A stretch of 48,731 bases of DNA from Ichthyophonus hoferi (GCA_002751075.1 NAOQ01000164.1:78614-127344), one strand, 5' to 3'. Positions 34,040-47,433 are shown, numbered from the stretch's first letter. Notes: generated from the letters alone by a model not told the origin. Made by a program: numbers and translations.

Positions 34040-37000
34040 TTAGTTGGTTGCTGCGGCCACAATGACGTCATCGATCTTCAAGATCATCTTGACTAACTGG
34101 GTGGCTAACATGATTTGCTGCTTCTTGCCAATCAGGGTCTCGATCACGTGCTGGTCCTTCATGTCTGCCAATAGGATAGCCGATTAAAGGTTAGTATGCA
34201 CCAATCATATATATATATACAATTCTCTTATAATGACCCTAGGTAACGAGTAAACTATATTATACTATATATATATATCATACACACAATAGGAACAGGA
34301 CCTGAGTGCGGAGCCTCTACTTCTACCCTAGTGGTAAGTAAGTAGGTATTCTACAATATTATTATACTAATATATCACTATACTCTTATATTTACATATA
34401 CATATACATATACACATACCCAGGTTGCCAGTTCTGTTGCAATCCACACCTAAGCGAGGGTTGTTCTCGGAGATTTGTCGGCTCTTGATCTCCGTCAAGG
34501 TAGTAATGGGGCTGAGGCCTGAGTTCTCAGCTAGAGCTACAGGGATGTGCTCCAGGGCATCACCGAAGGCACGGATTGCATACTGCTCTACACCGGGCAG
34601 CTGCAGGGTAGGTTAAAAGGTAGGATAGGATAGGATAGGCTATGGGTTAGGGTCCAGTAGTAGAGCTATAGTAGTATGATATAGTATGATTGACGATTGA
34701 TGATTGGCTCACCTAGATGATAAATGATACCAATCCAATCATGCATTAGCGTTAGTACATTCTTCGGGATTATATAGAGCTCACCTAGGCTCACTTTAAT
34801 GCTATCAATTAGGAATGAATATAGTATATCATACATATCCTACAATATCATACAATAACACGGTATATATATATCTTATATTCTATCCTACATACTATCC
34901 TTCTATCCTATATACTATCTTATATATACCTATACCTATACATATACATATACTATCTATCTATACCTTATCAGCTTCACGATGGCAATACATGGCACAA
35001 GAGATCTCAACAGATCCACCACCGTAGACAATACGACTGTCTTTAACAAGGTTGCGAACTACACACAGAGCATCGTGGATACTACGTTTACCCTCCTCTA
35101 CAACCTGTATATCATTGGACAGTTAGTGTCGGGAGAGGAAGTGATCATCGGTATATAAACATCATAATATAACATATTGGTATAATTGGTAGGATACTAT
35201 TAACATCACAACATTGCAACAGAGATGGAAATATATACTATATACTACAATATATGTAATACAATAAAATAAAATATATAAATTAGCCAATGAAAGCTCT
35301 AAAGTAATAAGAGAACAATAAACAAAGCGAACAATATCAGTGGAGGCAGATAGATAGAGAGGTAAGATATAGGGATATTCAACTGATAGAATAATGAATA
35401 GGAATAAAAAATAAAATAAAAAATAAAAATATAAATATAAATAAAACAGAATGCTAAAGCTAAACAAGTACGGGTATATGTAAAATGAAATGAATAGGAA
35501 TAAAAAGAAATCAAGTTAAAGCTTTAAAATTTAAATAAAACAGAATACTAAAGCTAAACAAGTACGGATATATGTATGAACTTGCCATCTTATTACCACC
35601 TCTAACAAAGATGGTTACAGCCCTAGAGTTTGCACACTCCTCAATAACTAACATACGGTCCTTCGTTGTGCCAAAGGAGAGCTGCAAATATATCAATTAG
35701 TTCATTGACACATAGCAGAGTGGTTATATAAAAGCATACATATATGTATGTATGTATGTAGTGTAGTATTAGTCATATAACACATAACACATACATCGTT
35801 ATCTTATATATATATTATACAAGTACAATAGTTTCATATACAGACAATTCGTAAAATAAGCTATGACAATTAGGCATAAAATCTTAAACATGCAGAATAG
35901 TATAGTATACTATAGTGTATAGTAGATAGAGTAAACAGAGCAGGCTGTATATTTAATTACCTCGCGTACAATACCAGCACGACCCAGCTTCTCCGGAGTT
36001 AGCTCAGAGAAACGAGGTACAATACGTCCACCAGTAGCAATAGCAATCAACTGAAACAGAAATAAGTACCAGTTAATAAAAGGGTGTGCATTGCATTGCA
36101 TTTATTGTCTTGTATTTTGTTATATATTATATTGTACGATAGTATGGTAAGGGTATATGCCTGTAATATAATATTAACTTCTTGTTGTGCTTGAAAATGA
36201 TTGATTGAAAACGAAAGGGCGGCCAATGTACTTGAAATACTGTTATGATAGGTATATCTTACCTAACATACAAGAATAAAAAATATAAATAGGCAATGTG
36301 TGTAGATATGTATCTACAGCTTAGCATACAACTCATGGTCTCGAGTCCTATTGGTATCACATAATATAATACAATATAATACAATACAAACATAACATAC
36401 ATAATACACTACGCCACCAACTGACCTCTATCTCAGGGCCTCCCACCCAACGAACAGCAGGCAGTTTATTTTGAAGCAACAAGTGGTTAGCTTCATCATC
36501 GAAACCCCACTGGCAAATGACCAGGTTGGCACCTGTATCCTTCACCTTCTTCACCATATCCTCAAAGGTAGCCTTCTCATAAGCCTGGAGCTCTTCATAA
36601 TCCTTAACATTGGTAATGTTAAGTGTGTTCTTGGTCTTGGGTTTGGGTGGCTCGAAGGGGCAGGTTAGGATGGCAAGTTTGGCGTCTGTGATGTGCTTAG
36701 GCTAAAGAGAGAGAGAGAGAGAGAGGGAGAGGGAGAAGGGTGGAGAGGACGTGATGGAGAGGACGTGATGGTATGTATAGGGTAGAAAGTATAGGGTAGT
36801 ATATTTATAGTAAGTATAGGATCGTCTAACTAGGATAGTATGTGTAGGATAGTATATATAAAGAGGTATGATGGTATGATATTGGGCCAGTAGCTTGTGA
36901 TGTAAAAGATTAAAAAGTGGTGCACCAATAGGAAGTGGGAATATACGGCAGTTGTGCTAGCGTAAAAGTAAGATGAGATGGTTGGTTGATCTAATATCTA

Positions 37001-40000
37001 GTTCCAGGGATTGTCAAATTACTGGTATTTTACAGGAAAGGGATGTGTGAAATAATACTCACCTCTGGTACCCAATAATATATGCTATATTATATACTAT
37101 ATACTATATACCTTACATCCTATACTACATATTCTATAAGTGTATACATATACATACCATCTGAGGGTGAGACATGTCCTTGTCCACAATGACACCCTTT
37201 ACCAAGGTGGTCTCCTCCATTTTCCCTCCCACCTTTCCATCTAGTTTAATCAACTCAAAGTCAACGTCTTTCCTCTCCAGATCGGCCACAGACATTACTG
37301 CCTCTACGGCGATACGGGCTATCTTTTCGTGGCAACGATTAACACTGAGGGAGGAGGGAGGGAGAAGGACAGAGACACCAGGATGGGTTAGATAAGATAG
37401 GGTACTATATCATATTATACTAAACTATATTATACTATACTATCATGTATAGATGTTGACTTGTACTATCAAGGTTATAGCGAGACAGCCTTATAAGATA
37501 ACAATAATAGTAAATGTATATAAAAAATATACACATATACACACATCTTTGAACCGAGGGTCGTCATGGCAACCTTGACGAGTGACTCTATGTTATCCTT
37601 ATCAATCTTCACCTCGCTACTGATGCTATCGAGATGATCACTGGAAAGGGAGGAAAAAGTAACTGCATCAGGTTTTATTATTGGCTACCTATCACATTAT
37701 ACACAGGGTGCTGGATAGGGTAGTGTTATGCTCCCTTTTCTGCCCTATGGTCAATCACTGATCTCACTTTCCAAGGCAACCAATTATTATATTCCACACT
37801 TACATAATCGAAGGGGGGTAATTCTAACAAATGGTTCTATTGGTCTCTATCTGTATACACATCGTCACATATACGTCACGTAAATAGTACCTTGGACCTA
37901 TATACATTCCTACACACACTCCACCAATCACAATATACGTTTCCACCCAACCAGATACAAAGAGATTTTCACAATAGTCAATCATATAACTTACCTAACC
38001 ATCTTAGCCGCCATCTCAAACCCATCAGCAATACGGATAGGATGAATGCCCTTATCCAGGAGAATCTCACTCTGCTCCAATAGAGCACCAGCAAGAACTG
38101 TGGCATTCCACCAATATCAGCTCTCATTGTTTGTATACACTGCTATATAATACAATACACTAGGCTATATTAAAAATAACAAATAGTTTATGATAGACTT
38201 TGGGCCAACAACCAATAATGTTCGCGTATACAAGAAACAACAGCCAATTAGGTGCATACCTACGTATTGAACCCCTATCAGAAAATTAAAAACTTAGATT
38301 AAGATTTTAATATGTATATATATACTACACCCGATAGAGAAAAAAAGGACAATAAGACTAGACCAATCATAATGACCAAAATAACATTCCACACAATAAA
38401 ATACAATATATATATATTACAATGCCCAGTCATGTTTATGCCTATCTATATAGGTAAATGTCATGCGGACACTTGTCTCGGACTGGTTCAGGGAGATCAT
38501 ATGATATAGAACAATATAGAACAATACACACCTATCTATATTATACCTATTGTTCTTATTTATAATTTCTATTTTATTTTTTATTCATTATAAAAGACTA
38601 AAGACTTGGTTGCCATGCAGATTCAAGCTAACCAATACGGTATGGAGTTATTAATAATCACATATAGGCAATTCCAAGAGATTAATTTTTAAAATATAAA
38701 AGATGACTTTTAAAAGAGATAGGGTGTAGCTAATATACAAGAGAAATTTAAAGTTAAATGATAATTGGTCATATGCATATACGAGGTATTAAACATATCT
38801 ATATATATATATACTATACATCAAACCCACTGCAAGCCCCAACCCCTTAACCAATAAGCATCTTTTCCCTTTTCTCCTCCTTACCTACAACTCCAGTAGT
38901 ACCATCACCAATCTCATCATCCTGAGACTGCGACAGCTGCACCAATAGCTTGGCGATCTGATGCTGTACGTCCATCTTTTTAAGAATCGTCGCTCCATCA
39001 TTGGTGATGGTGACGTCACCATCAGAGCTTACCATTAGCTTGTCCAGACCTAGAACAGATGGGATTGGTTATTTATAACCGAGTATTTTGATTAGGTCCA
39101 TTAAATATGGAAGAGAAATAAATAGTAGGGCCAGCTGTTAAGATAAATCGATAAAAGCAAACTGGTAACTATAGGCATGTAAAGGGAGGCAGAAGAGAGG
39201 GGGGGGATGTGGTTTGGTGTTGATGGTGCAAATGCTGAGAGAGAGGTATAAAAGGGTTTAAAAAATATGTTTAGCATAAATATATCGGGTAAATAAATAT
39301 AGGGTGTATGTATGTGTATCTGCCTAAAGGTGTGAACGTTCATATATATAGGGAAACATATAGTATAGTATAGTGTAGTAAGAGAGCTATGTTGATGTAA
39401 AGGGTAAAGGGAACAACCTTTAGGACCAAGAGAGGTCTTCATGATGGAGGCCACACTGCGAGCGGCGAGGATGTGTGACTGGATAGGCGCAGAGTATTAA
39501 ATAATGAACCACAGGGTTGGTGATTGAAAAGATAAACAGTTGTTCATTCCATTCCTAAAGGACTATATGGCCAATGGTAGAGAGAGAAGATAATACGGTG
39601 ATGGCCGATTGGCTATATATTCTTCTTTAAACCCCTATTGGATAAAGCCTTGGCAACCATGCGACTGATATTACAGGTTGATAGAGTAGGATTAAACGAA
39701 TATTGCCAGCGGTTAAGTAAGATAGGCCAGTAAGCCCGTCCCACAAGGGAAATGTTTTTAAAAATTAAGAATAAAATGAGACAATTATAGTTATAATAGA
39801 TGATAGAATTGGTATTTGTAGGGGCAGATATCTAGTCAGTTATTATCCTGTATGCATTCCCAAGAATATATGAAAAAAGCTTTCAGCACATGAATGTATA
39901 TTGGGAGAATGGGCAAAAAAGAGAAAAAAGATGTACAGGTTTAACCAATATAGTTAACCTGTAACTATAACAGACAAAAAATACAGTAGTGGAAGAAACA

Positions 40001-40578
40001 TAAAGTTGTTAAAAAATATTCAATGTGGAAGAATGAATGGTAAAATGGTAGTAAGATTAAACAATGAGAAAGAATAAGACACAGTGAGAAGGGAATACAA
40101 AAGTTAAAGGAGAGGAGTGGGTCTATGTGTAAGGTGTTCATATGAATAATTAAATGTGGAAAAGGTGTTTTAACCACTAGGTTAAGTGATTAGAAGGGAT
40201 AGAGGAGCAATGTCTGACTGAGAGAGAAAGATGTATGAAGAAAACTAATGATCAATAACATAATGTGTAGTTATGTTAAGAAAAAAGTGTAAGGAGAGGG
40301 GAAAGAGATAGGGAAAAACCAGAAGATGGTATAAGCCAAAGAAAAATGAATGTAAGTAGTGGAGGCGAATTCAGATATTTAGAAAATATAGGAAATGTAT
40401 AGTGCTTAAGAATAAAAAAAAAACTTGTCAGTTAATAACACCAAGGGCCGTCACTAGACGAACACATAGCCGTTCCTATGCTCACCTTCTGAGCATCAAG
40501 ACCAGTTAATCTCTTCTTCTGATCTTGGTCTCTCACAACAATGAAAGGACGGCCATAATCATCAAAAAAGAGAGACAT
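34040..40578 (-). CDS. CCT5: T-complex protein 1 subunit epsilon (CCT5), complete, 536 aa
   Basis: Twelve exons close in phase: 40,486-40,578, 39,418-39,478, 38,885-39,049, 37,995-38,097, 37,545-37,640, 37,158-37,344, 36,426-36,701, 35,961-36,050, 35,586-35,681, 34,967-35,104, 34,420-34,600 and 34,040-34,164. The protein is 5 residues shorter than the human one. CCT5 is one of eight subunits of the cytosolic TRiC chaperonin that folds actin, tubulin and other proteins. Visible: [16 protein letters not shown] start, [23 protein letters not shown], the ATP-binding [12 protein letters not shown], the epsilon-specific [17 protein letters not shown] and [22 protein letters not shown], and IKIDD-type C-terminus ([11 protein letters not shown]). 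No key residue is missing. The intron after exon 9 uses a GC donor. Intron 1 is the longest (1,007 bp). Confidence 0.97.
35392..35574. repeat. Tandem duplication in a CCT5 intron, ~95-bp period
   Basis: GAATAGGAATAAAAA followed by AAATAAAACAGAAT(G/A)CTA and AACAAGTACGG occurs at 35,392-35,480 and again at 35,489-35,574. The second copy ends about 12 bases from the exon 9 donor. Confidence 0.75.
35580..35585 (-). other. GC-AG intron donor in CCT5
   Basis: Exon 9 ends AAGATG and the intron starts GCAAGT. Exon 10 starts GTTGTAGAGGAGG in phase 0, giving [11 protein letters not shown], which matches the human NKMIIEEAKRS. No GT donor keeps this reading frame and residue order. The GCAAGT match is the usual strong consensus of GC donors. 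Confidence 0.85.
36704..36770. repeat. (GA) run and short tandem duplication
   Basis: A GA dinucleotide run is followed by GGAGAGGACGTGAT twice, just upstream of CCT5 exon 7 on the minus strand. On the coding strand it forms the pyrimidine tract before the acceptor. Confidence 0.7.
39880..40430. other. Purine-rich strand asymmetry in CCT5 intron 1
   Basis: The plus strand is strongly A/G-rich for about 550 bases (many AGAGAAAAAAGA and GGGAAAGAGA-like stretches), so the transcribed RNA is pyrimidine-rich here. It could be a branch or pyrimidine region, or a triplex- or R-loop-prone tract. Confidence 0.5.
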
Positions 40579-40579
40579 G

Positions 40580-43315
40580 TTGACCTATAGAGGAGATGAA
40601 GTAATGATTACTAACACTGTCTGCAACCCTTTCCTACCATTCTGCACCCACACCAAGGTGTGACTTCTAATTTATGTTCTGAAACCGATGAAACAGGTAG
40701 TATTCCGGCGTACATCCCTTTCCTACCCTCTCAGTTTACACCATCTGCATAAGTTGTCCTAAACATGGGAGTGCTGGTAGATTTGTAACGGATGTGTATA
40801 GTAATAAGATGCACTCCTTGTATAAAAATCAATTTTAGTCCTTTAGTCCTCTTTTGAATATGTAGTGTAGTGTAGGTTTATTACATGAATCAAAGATAAA
40901 GTAGAAATATTATTAACCATAAACTTTATATGTATGGCGCCTTGGTTTCCTTAGTTACGCTGGAGATGCATCGCTTATAAAAGTTGTTATACTATGATGC
41001 ACCATAAAACCTCTAACCTCCATCTCCGGACACTGTTCATAGAATTCTCATGTTTTTAGAACATGAAAGTAATGACCAAACTTCATTGAACATTAATTAA
41101 TGCGTCTTGCTGCAGTTGCATGCACAGAGAAATATATATATGTGTGTGTGTTTGTGTGTGTGTCCCCCATTTTCCCAATGCGATACGATGATCGCAAACA
41201 CCTATTCTACCTTAAATCCGACGGATACACAAAGGATGAATCTGGATTTAACTTATTTTAGGCTGTCACCAACCTACGTCTTCTAATGTCACCACCTCTT
41301 TCTGTTTCCAACATACACAAAAAATAGCAGATTATTTTGGCGCCATTGCCAGCCAATCAAAGAACGATGACGTAAAAGGCTACACGTGTGCGGGTTCATT
41401 GGTTAACATCATTATAAATTCTAAATTTTGCTTAGCATTGGAAGAATAAAAGTATTACTAACCAATAAAACTGGCTGATCTTTACTTTTAGGTTTGGATT
41501 GATTGGTGTCATTTATGTTGACGAGTGGTAGATAAAAAGGCCTCTATGAGCCAAACCAATAATAACATCTACTACTACATCATTAGACTAAAAATAATGG
41601 AATTTTATTTAACTTTACGTTAAGAAGGTCCGTACTTTGTGTAGTAGTAAAATGGTTTAAATTAGGGTCAAAGACTTCTCAAAAAAATACTTTTTATCAT
41701 CGCCTTGTGTTAAAGACGCATTTTCTTCAAGAGAATATGACAATTCCTCTAGATGGAATATAGATGTGTATATTACACTACATTAAATTATTTTATATAA
41801 ATATAGTTCAATGAAAGTTATACTGTGTTGAGATGTCTGTTTAATAGCGTAGAATGTCTATTTAATAGAGAAAAATGCAAACCAAAACTGCCCGATTTTC
41901 TAGAAATTAACTAAAAACAAACTATATTATAATACATGGCAGCTGTCCTTTAGATATTTGTCAAGACTAGTAAGGATCTTGGAGCTAAGAAAGTTCAGCA
42001 AACACCAGCAAGTTCAAATGGAATATTATGGAAGGAGAAATGTATAAATGCAATGGATAGATTGTATGCAATTACTGTATGGGAACTGATCTCATTACCA
42101 CATACATGTCTTGGATCCTTGAAAATATTTGTGCTTTTGCTTCAAAAAAGGTTATATAAGATAAAATGCCCCGTTTAAAACGTAGATACGTTGCTTTAGG
42201 GTCAAGATAACGTACTGATTCGTATGATATATATATATATATATATAAATACCCTGCTACCATACTGAACTCAATAAAAGTTTCCTGTTATATATCTGTG
42301 GCAAATGCATATATATTTATTTCACCTAATTTTATCACAGCCTAATTTAAGATTGATCCCAATAAAGTAGTATATATGTAGCAGTCAAAAGGAATTGAGT
42401 CAAACAAAAAATAAATCCTATTTATGCAGGCTTTGTAATAGCATTCATGAACTTAAACGGTTATGATGGATCTTGAATAATATATTTAGCACATTGTTAA
42501 ATACACAATACATTGAAGCTAGAAAAATTACACAATCACCTATACATTTTTATTTATTGAACGGGTGATTACTCTATAATATTTATTCATAACTAGAACG
42601 GCTATGAAAGTGAGATTTATGTCTTAAACATATATAGGCAACATAATGGCTAAGAATTTTTTTTTGAGCTTTTTAATAATTTAATATAATCTGGATTAAA
42701 AGTCCGATGCAGTCGGTCAGAGTTTTTACTTAAAACTTTTAAAAATTATCTATCAGGGAAAGTGAAAACGAAACGTTATGACACAATACATATGTCCCAT
42801 TTTTTAATGTAGTATACACAATCATATTGCACAGTAATGATGTGACTTTTTTTTTAACGTCACGCAATAAAATTTTGAATACAGTATACCTATCTGATCT
42901 CATCATAATACTACTATCTTTTATGACAGGACCCATAGACATCTCTCGCTTATCTAATCTTTAAAGGTTTCCAACTATTCACATCTTATGGGCTAATCGC
43001 ATATTAGAGTATCAATCGCATCTGTAATTGGTTGTTGGTTGTCTGGTATTTCCTTCTATACCTTGTCCATTCATATAATTATTACTAATTAATGACAAAT
43101 TGAAGACTTTATAATATTTATATTATAGTATGTTATAATACAGGAATAATTAATAATGTAATTAATAGTACTATATAGTTTAATTAGTACTAATTTATTT
43201 ACAAGTGCTTTAGTTAGTATTACTATCTATTTTAAATAATAGTAATAGCCCGTTTAATTATTATTGATTATTCATAATTAACCGTAATTAAAAATTCCTT
43301 TCGTTTACATGGTGC
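40580..43315. other. Intergenic region upstream of CCT5 with CCAAT cluster
   Basis: Five CCAAT/ATTGG motifs at 41,353, 41,398, 41,462, 41,502 and 41,556 lie about 800-1,000 bases before the CCT5 start. The interval also holds a (GT) run at 41,140-41,162 and a (TA) run at 42,228-42,246. No gene is supported; the minus-strand frames at 42,072 and 42,739 are doubtful. Confidence 0.45.
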
Positions 43316-43317
43316 CA

Positions 43318-43445
43318 GAATTCAAAACATAGTTTCCAAGAGATTATAAAAGAATAACTCAAAATATTTACACGTACGCATGATTGATATATATTTGTTT
43401 TCATTTTGATTGGGAAAACTGATCATTTGGATCGAAAACCCCCAT
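43318..43445 (+). repeat. MITE-like repeat, partial copy
   Basis: It shares TAGTTT(C)CAAGAGATTA, AATAACTCAAAA, TATTTACA and the terminal GATCGAAAACCCCC with 47,930-48,066. Its left end is not clear. Confidence 0.5.
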
Positions 43446-43590
43446 AATATAAAAGGCAATTCCAAGTAACTATTTTGTTCTCAGGTTGGACTGGTATTGG
43501 CATGTTGAAGATTATCAACACAGCTCTTTCAGTTTTCTCTGGACAAATGTTTAAGATCTTCATCTAGAATCTATATTATTGCTTGTACAT

Positions 43591-43618
43591 ATGCCTGTAT
43601 ATCAAGATATACAGGCAT
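43591..43618. repeat. Perfect palindrome, 13-bp arms
   Basis: ATGCCTGTATATC, two bases (AA), then the exact reverse complement. No gene is nearby except the 3' flank of the NUFIP1-like gene. Confidence 0.7.
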
Positions 43619-43968
43619 TTGTAACTCATGGTTGTTCCCCATCACCTCTCTCGTGGCTATGCATGAGCATATTTTAGTAGTTTCAAACATTGCCCGCATT
43701 GGGATTTATTACAGATAAAGACAAGTTTTGGGATCAACTGGACATGTTGCGTCTAAAAAGGTTCTATAATTTTTCTATTATATATTAAAGTGTGTATTTC
43801 GTACTAATTTACAACACTTCCACAAATCAAAACGTAAGTCTTGAAATGGGTCATATCAAAATTTATTGTTTATTAGAACAATGCTATAGCTTTCACTAAA
43901 ATAATTCTAAAAAAAATATTCCGTATTATTTTCATATAAATCACATAAATAAATAAGCAATCATTGCA

Positions 43969-44379
43969 ATGAATTACACAAGAATCAACAAGCCCAGTTC
44001 ATGTTCTAGGTATTACTTTATACCCTTAGGACGGCAGCTGACGATGGCAGGCAGAGAATCAGAAAGAAAAAGAAAAATGTTTATTCAGTTTCATTGTATA
44101 ATTATGATAGTACGTCACAGTAAGAGACGATGGAAATGTCCTATATGTCTGCCGAGGTTTGTACAAATATTGTGGCGTATAAATATAAGCATATGCCGGA
44201 ATAGTCTTTCTTTAATTAGTGGAAATGCTGTTAGACTCAGTAAAAAAATAATAAAATTGAAGGCATATTTATACCATTTAATAATTAAAGTAGGTTTTGT
44301 AATAATTAAATATCAAGCTTATGTACAAATTAAAAGTACAATTATCATACTGAATAGGAGTCGCCAGTCCCACCAATGA
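43969..44379 (+). CDS. Doubtful 136-codon open frame antisense to a 3' flank
   Basis: The longest plus-strand frame in the right half, from an ATG. It is rich in Ile, Lys, Arg and Ser, has a CPIC pair but no further zinc-ligand pattern, and lies antisense to the 3' flank of the NUFIP1-like gene. Composition follows local AT content in its second half. No family is recognised, and it is probably chance. Confidence 0.15.
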   Translation: MNYTRINKPSSCSRYYFIPLGRQLTMAGRESERKRKMFIQFHCIIMIVRHSKRRWKCPICLPRFVQILWRINISICRNSLSLISGNAVRLSKKIIKLKAYLYHLIIKVGFVIIKYQAYVQIKSTIIILNRSRQSHQ

Positions 44380-44428
44380 GCCTGGTAGGAACATTGGTTA
44401 CACATAAACACAATTTCTAGTCTGTCGC

Positions 44429-47419
44429 TTATAGGGTTGTAGAAGGAATAGCCTCAGTGAGAAATTTGGTGTTAATAATATGACGAACACACTGGAGAAG
44501 TGCAATGTTTTCTTGACGGATATCTGAGGCCAAAAGCTGTAGGGAAAAACTTGACATTAGAGAAGTGGTAGGAAAAGGGAGAGACAGACGGGTTTATGAA
44601 ACCAAGTAATAAATAAATTAATAAATAAAATACTAGTGTACTACATTATATTGTACTGTACTATATTATACCATACTGTAACTAAAACTATATTATGTTA
44701 CGCAAGGGATCTATGAAGAAATATGCTCTAATGGCAATATGGTAGTATATAATATGTAGAGGGGTATGTAGGGTAGCATGATAGTATGCAGGATAATAAG
44801 TAGAATAGTATCTAGAAGGGTTTATAGAACGTGTAGGTGCGGAACTGTATAGTTCAAGCAATACGGCCATGTTTCGGAGCAAAAGGAAGAAAGTAATGGC
44901 ATAATGCAATAAAGAAGGTTTGGATTAAAAAAAATGAAACTGAGAATATCATACATGGTCCTACAGTATATTGTATTGTACTATATTGTATTGTATTATG
45001 TTATATTATACTACGTTATGTTATAGTATATTGTATTCTATTATGTTATATCATAGTATGATCATAGTATGTTATATTATCCTATAGGGTATATAAAGTA
45101 TACAGGGTACCACCACTACGACCCATCCCACCTGGAGAATACGCTATGCTATTGATTCCATTATACTATTTATTACTAACTATACATTATTGACTGTATT
45201 ATACTGTATACTATTAACTATATTATCCTATATATTATTTTAATTATATTATGTTATATACTATACATTATTAACTATATTATACTATATAGTATTAGTT
45301 CTATTATAATAGACATACTGGAGAATACCACACCTTTTTGAGCAGAGAGGTCTTTTGAGGTTTGACTGGCCTTACCCCTGGCTTTGAGGTACCATTCTGT
45401 GTAACCCATATGTAGTATTAGTAGCTACAATTAAACATATACCGGTATATGTATATATGATATACACAAGTATATTTCACTGTGTGGATCACCACAAAAG
45501 AGGAGAGAAGAAAAACCAAAACGAGAACTCAGCAGTGAAATAAAAGTAATGAAGTAATGCTTAGTTATAACTGCTGATATGTAAGAGGAGTTGAGTCTAA
45601 AAAACATAGAATTGGTATAATTAATATACTATATATTATACTATACTATACGATATTACAATAAAACTACAACAAAACTACAATACAATTCCAATATAAT
45701 TACAACAAAATTCAATATAATTATAATAAACCACCAAGTTAAAAAAAAGAAAAAAAAGAAAAAAGAAACAACATCGAGTAAAAAATATATATATTATATA
45801 AACAAGTGAAAACAAAAACGCAACAGATCATACCACATCATGGCTAAAACGACATCTCCTTCCATTCTTACACTTGTTACCATTAGCAATAAAGCGACAC
45901 ATTATTGCTTCTTTTTTACCCTTTTTACCACCCTTCTCTTTCCTAGGTGAAGATGTAGAAGGTGGAGGCTCATTGCTCTCCTTTGCCTTATGTATAAATC
46001 AAATGTTAGTTAGGTAGTATACTTGTGTTTTGTTTTGTCTTGTTTTCGTTTTTCACATATTGTGCTTTTCATGTAGTCTCACAAATATACAGAACCCTTG
46101 ACTTGCATGTCAACGCGGACATATAGATAGTAATATACCAATGAAAATGAAAAAAAAAAACAGAAAGAAAAACATAACACATAAAGGTATGGATACATAC
46201 ACAACATGGTAGAGGTAGCAAAACAACAACAAAAAAAAAAAAAAAAAAACAAGAAAAAGCAAAACGGTAAAGGTAATCAATATAACTATATAACAACATG
46301 CGCAGCTATTGTAAAATAATAATAAAATTACTTGATCAATTTTGAGTGAAAATGCTTTCCTACACTTACACGATACCATATATATATATACCTTATTCTA
46401 GTTTGTATATCTGAATATTCTCGGTTCAATTTCTCCATTTGATTTTAAAACCAATTCCATTAGCTCTAACATTTCTGTTACACTACTAATCCACACGTAT
46501 TTTAAAACCAATTGTAAAGGTAAGTCAATATACCCAAACATACCCCTTGGATACATATACAACATATAGTGGGAGTAGCTGAACGAACAAAGAAACAAAG
46601 AAACAAATAAGCAAAAAAAAAAAAAACGGTAAAGGCTAAGGTAAGTGAATATACCCAACGCATACACACAGTCTCTTATAGTATATAGTAGTGTATATAG
46701 TATAGGGTATATAGTATAAAGTATATAATCTAGAGTATAAAGTATAGGGTATATAGTATAGGGTATATAGCAGAGTATATAGTATATAGTACATACACCC
46801 TCTGCCTCTGACGCGTTGTCACTACTGTCACTGCCATAATCAGCCAGGGAAGCCAACCCCGATGGGGCTGAAATAAGCACTAACTCATCAATGTCAGTCT
46901 TTTGTTTCTTAGCAACGCCCTCTTCCTGCTCTACGTCAATTTCATTGGCCCCCCCTACCGTTTGCACATCTGAAAATTCATTTTGTAACCCCTTGTTGCG
47001 GGGTCTTTTGTTGCCTAAGGTTGTTTTTTATTTTAATTGGTTAGTTATATTAGTCTAACCCCCTTCTCTCCATTACTATTGTGGCTTTAAAATTAATAAA
47101 AAAGTATGACCTGTATTGAGACTAGATTAAAACTAGATTAGCTCAAGCAACTTATCTGATCGGAAAAAAATATCAAGGTAAAATCTAAGAGTTGATTGGA
47201 TTGGTGGATTGGATTGAATGAGTAGGCAAAAAAACTAAAAATGAAAATAAAAGAAATGCAAATAGGGGCATATAGACATGTCATTAGCAAAGCGATCAGA
47301 GAGGGTAATTGATATATATATGCATACATACATATACATATCCATACATACATACAACTATAAAACTACTCACTTTTCTTTTTCTGTCGATTTTCGTTCT
47401 TTATTTGATTTTCTACCAT
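44429..47419 (-). CDS. NUFIP1-like snoRNP assembly protein with a CCCH zinc finger, 195 aa
   Basis: Five exons close in phase: 47,374-47,419, 46,797-47,014, 45,834-45,986, 45,334-45,396 and 44,429-44,536. The C-terminus (LLASDIRQENIALLQCVRHI) is the NUFIP1/Rsa1-type tail (human LLAxDIRHERNVILQCVRYI), the segment reported to bind ZNHIT3/Hit1 during box C/D snoRNP assembly. The acidic SLADYGSDSSDNASEAE stretch parallels the Ser/Asp region of NUFIP1. A CCCH finger, C118-x8-C127-x5-C133-x3-H137 (MCRFIANGNKCKNGRRC), is preceded by a Lys-rich stretch. The protein is much shorter than human NUFIP1 (about 495 aa) and starts at ATG 47,419 in a CCAAT-rich, TATA-containing upstream region. I cannot exclude a further 5' exon carrying the conserved NUFIP1 core, because an AG precedes this ATG. 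Confidence 0.7.
44636..45310. repeat. Degenerate TATTA/TACTATA arrays in NUFIP1-like intron
   Basis: Imperfect TATTATAC and GTATTGTACTATATT units occur across the intron before the last exon. A similar ATAGTATA array lies at 46,685-46,790. Confidence 0.7.
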
Positions 47420-47433
47420 CTGAATTCAACCAA

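Noticed and set aside
35162-35514. Minus-strand Tyr/Phe/Leu-rich frames
   Set aside because: Lie in a CCT5 intron across AAATAAA repeats; translation of simple sequence.
40021-40177. Minus-strand frame in CCT5 intron 1
   Set aside because: Product of the purine/pyrimidine asymmetry, not a gene.
46069-46379. Minus-strand Phe-rich frames
   Set aside because: Created by A-runs and intronic low-complexity sequence of the NUFIP1-like gene.
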